A model generated the notes under the pieces. That model had not been told where the DNA came from. It made no database searches and worked only from the letters and a program-made list of their open reading frames with translations. This document shows positions 5,596-6,144 of a stretch of 6,144 bases of DNA, in pieces. The translations under genes and the position numbers were made by a program. The stretch's first letter is position 1. Each line of letters starts with the position of its first letter. Source of the DNA: Actinomycetota bacterium (GTDB lineage Bacteria; Actinomycetota; Acidimicrobiia; Acidimicrobiales; Microtrichaceae); assembly GCA_018268735.1 (NCBI GenBank), contig JAFDWA010000109.1, positions 1-6,144 on the forward strand, given 5' to 3'.

Positions 5596-6144
5596 CCTCG
5601 GTACGGGCTGGAGCGGTGCTCCAACCGTCGCGGGACGCAGCGAACGCCCCGACCACGGCGAGCGAGGTCGCGACGTTGAGCGAGTCGACGCCGGAGCGCA
5701 TCGGGATGCGGACCGCGACGTCGGCCGCGTCGACGGCGGCGGTGGAGAGACCAGGACCCTCCGCTCCGACCACGAGCGCGACGCGGCCGTCGAGCATCCC
5801 TTCGGCGGCGGCCGCGTCGACTGCGACCGCGTCGCGTGCGGGTGTGAGCGCCACGACTCGGAAGCCTCGGCGTCGGAGCACCTCGGCCGCGTCGCCGATC
5901 GTGGGGACCCAGGCGTGCGCCAGCACGAGTGCCCAGCCCGAAGACACGCGGATCGACCGGCGGTAGAGAGGGTCGGCGGTGCGCTGGTCGAGGAGCGCAC
6001 CGTCGAAGCCGAGCGCGGCGGCGTTCCTGAACAGCGAGCCGAGGTTCTCGTGGTCGTTGAGCCCTTCGGTCACCACGACCCGATGGCTGCGAACCGCGAG
6101 ATCCTCCGCGAGCACCGGGGAAGGTCGCTCGGCCGACGCCAGCA
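5588..6144 (-). CDS. TrmH/SpoU-family RNA 2'-O-methyltransferase, C-terminal part (5' end outside window)
   Basis: The minus-strand gene enters from the right edge; 184 residues are visible, ending at TGA (complement of 5588-5590). SPOUT enzymes methylate a ribose 2'-OH of tRNA or rRNA with SAM and act as dimers with a trefoil-knot fold. All three family motifs are visible, counted from the first visible codon: motif 1 ENLGSLFRNAAALG (32-45) with its catalytic-type Arg in LFRN, motif 2 LVVGAEGPGLS (123-133), and motif 3 IPMRSGVDSLNVATSLAVVGA (positions 146-166 as a block). The frame stays open to the edge with LASAERPSP before VLAEDL, so the GTG near 6115 is internal and the real start is off the window, probably behind an N-terminal substrate-binding domain. 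The RNA target cannot be named from these motifs, so no symbol is given. It converges on ribH and is not part of that operon. Confidence 0.92.
   Translation of the reverse strand, partial: LASAERPSPVLAEDLAVRSHRVVVTEGLNDHENLGSLFRNAAALGFDGALLDQRTADPLYRRSIRVSSGWALVLAHAWVPTIGDAAEVLRRRGFRVVALTPARDAVAVDAAAAEGMLDGRVALVVGAEGPGLSTAAVDAADVAVRIPMRSGVDSLNVATSLAVVGAFAASRDGWSTAPARTEDV

Noticed and set aside
1..6144. Novel defence, mobile-element, CRISPR or other undescribed system
   Set aside because: Every long gene matches a known housekeeping family. There are no transposases, integrases, direct-repeat arrays, tRNA genes or attachment-site-like repeats, and base composition looks uniform across the window.

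Overview
The window is very GC-rich, roughly 70% by eye, with strong third-position G/C bias, GTG starts and short overlaps between genes. The gene order fmt–rsmB–(one gene)–ribD–ribE–ribBA–ribH resembles the mycobacterial fmt–fmu–rpe–ribG…ribC–ribA2–ribH region. This points to a high-GC actinomycete. The protein style (compact RibD and RsmB, and a TrmH-family protein with an ENLGSLFRNAAALG motif) makes me lean towards Acidimicrobiia, but that is an inference and was not tested by any search.

Layout. Bases 1-311 hold the 3' end of fmt, methionyl-tRNA formyltransferase. It overlaps by 8 bases the GTG start of rsmB (304-1464), a 16S rRNA cytosine-5 methyltransferase. After a 66-base gap comes a MoaB/MogA-type molybdopterin gene (1531-2034). 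A 71-base gap with an imperfect inverted repeat and a promoter-like hexamer follows. Then comes a tight riboflavin operon: ribD (2106-3191), ribE (3191-3772), ribBA (3769-5019) and ribH (5033-5557). The first three are joined by 1-base and 4-base stop/start overlaps, and ribH follows 13 bases later behind a good Shine-Dalgarno sequence. A perfect 12-bp-stem hairpin at 5565-5595 separates ribH from a convergent minus-strand TrmH/SpoU-family RNA methyltransferase gene that runs off the right edge (5588-6144).

How the genes work together. RibBA supplies both entry reactions: GTP cyclohydrolase II, and 3,4-dihydroxy-2-butanone-4-phosphate synthase. RibD does the deamination and reduction of the pyrimidine branch. 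RibH joins the two branches to 6,7-dimethyl-8-ribityllumazine, and RibE dismutates that to riboflavin. Every dedicated enzymatic step from GTP and ribulose-5-phosphate is encoded here except the dephosphorylation, which is normally done by unlinked HAD phosphatases. fmt and rsmB belong to a translation module (initiator tRNA formylation and rRNA methylation).

This is essentially a conserved housekeeping region. I found no sign of a novel defence, mobile or secretion system. The points most worth a second look are lineage-type departures within known families: an RsmB that lacks most of the segment between its NusB-like and catalytic domains, a shortened RibD reductase domain, a RibH with substitutions at usually conserved active-site positions, and a MoaB-like gene occupying the slot where rpe sits in mycobacteria.
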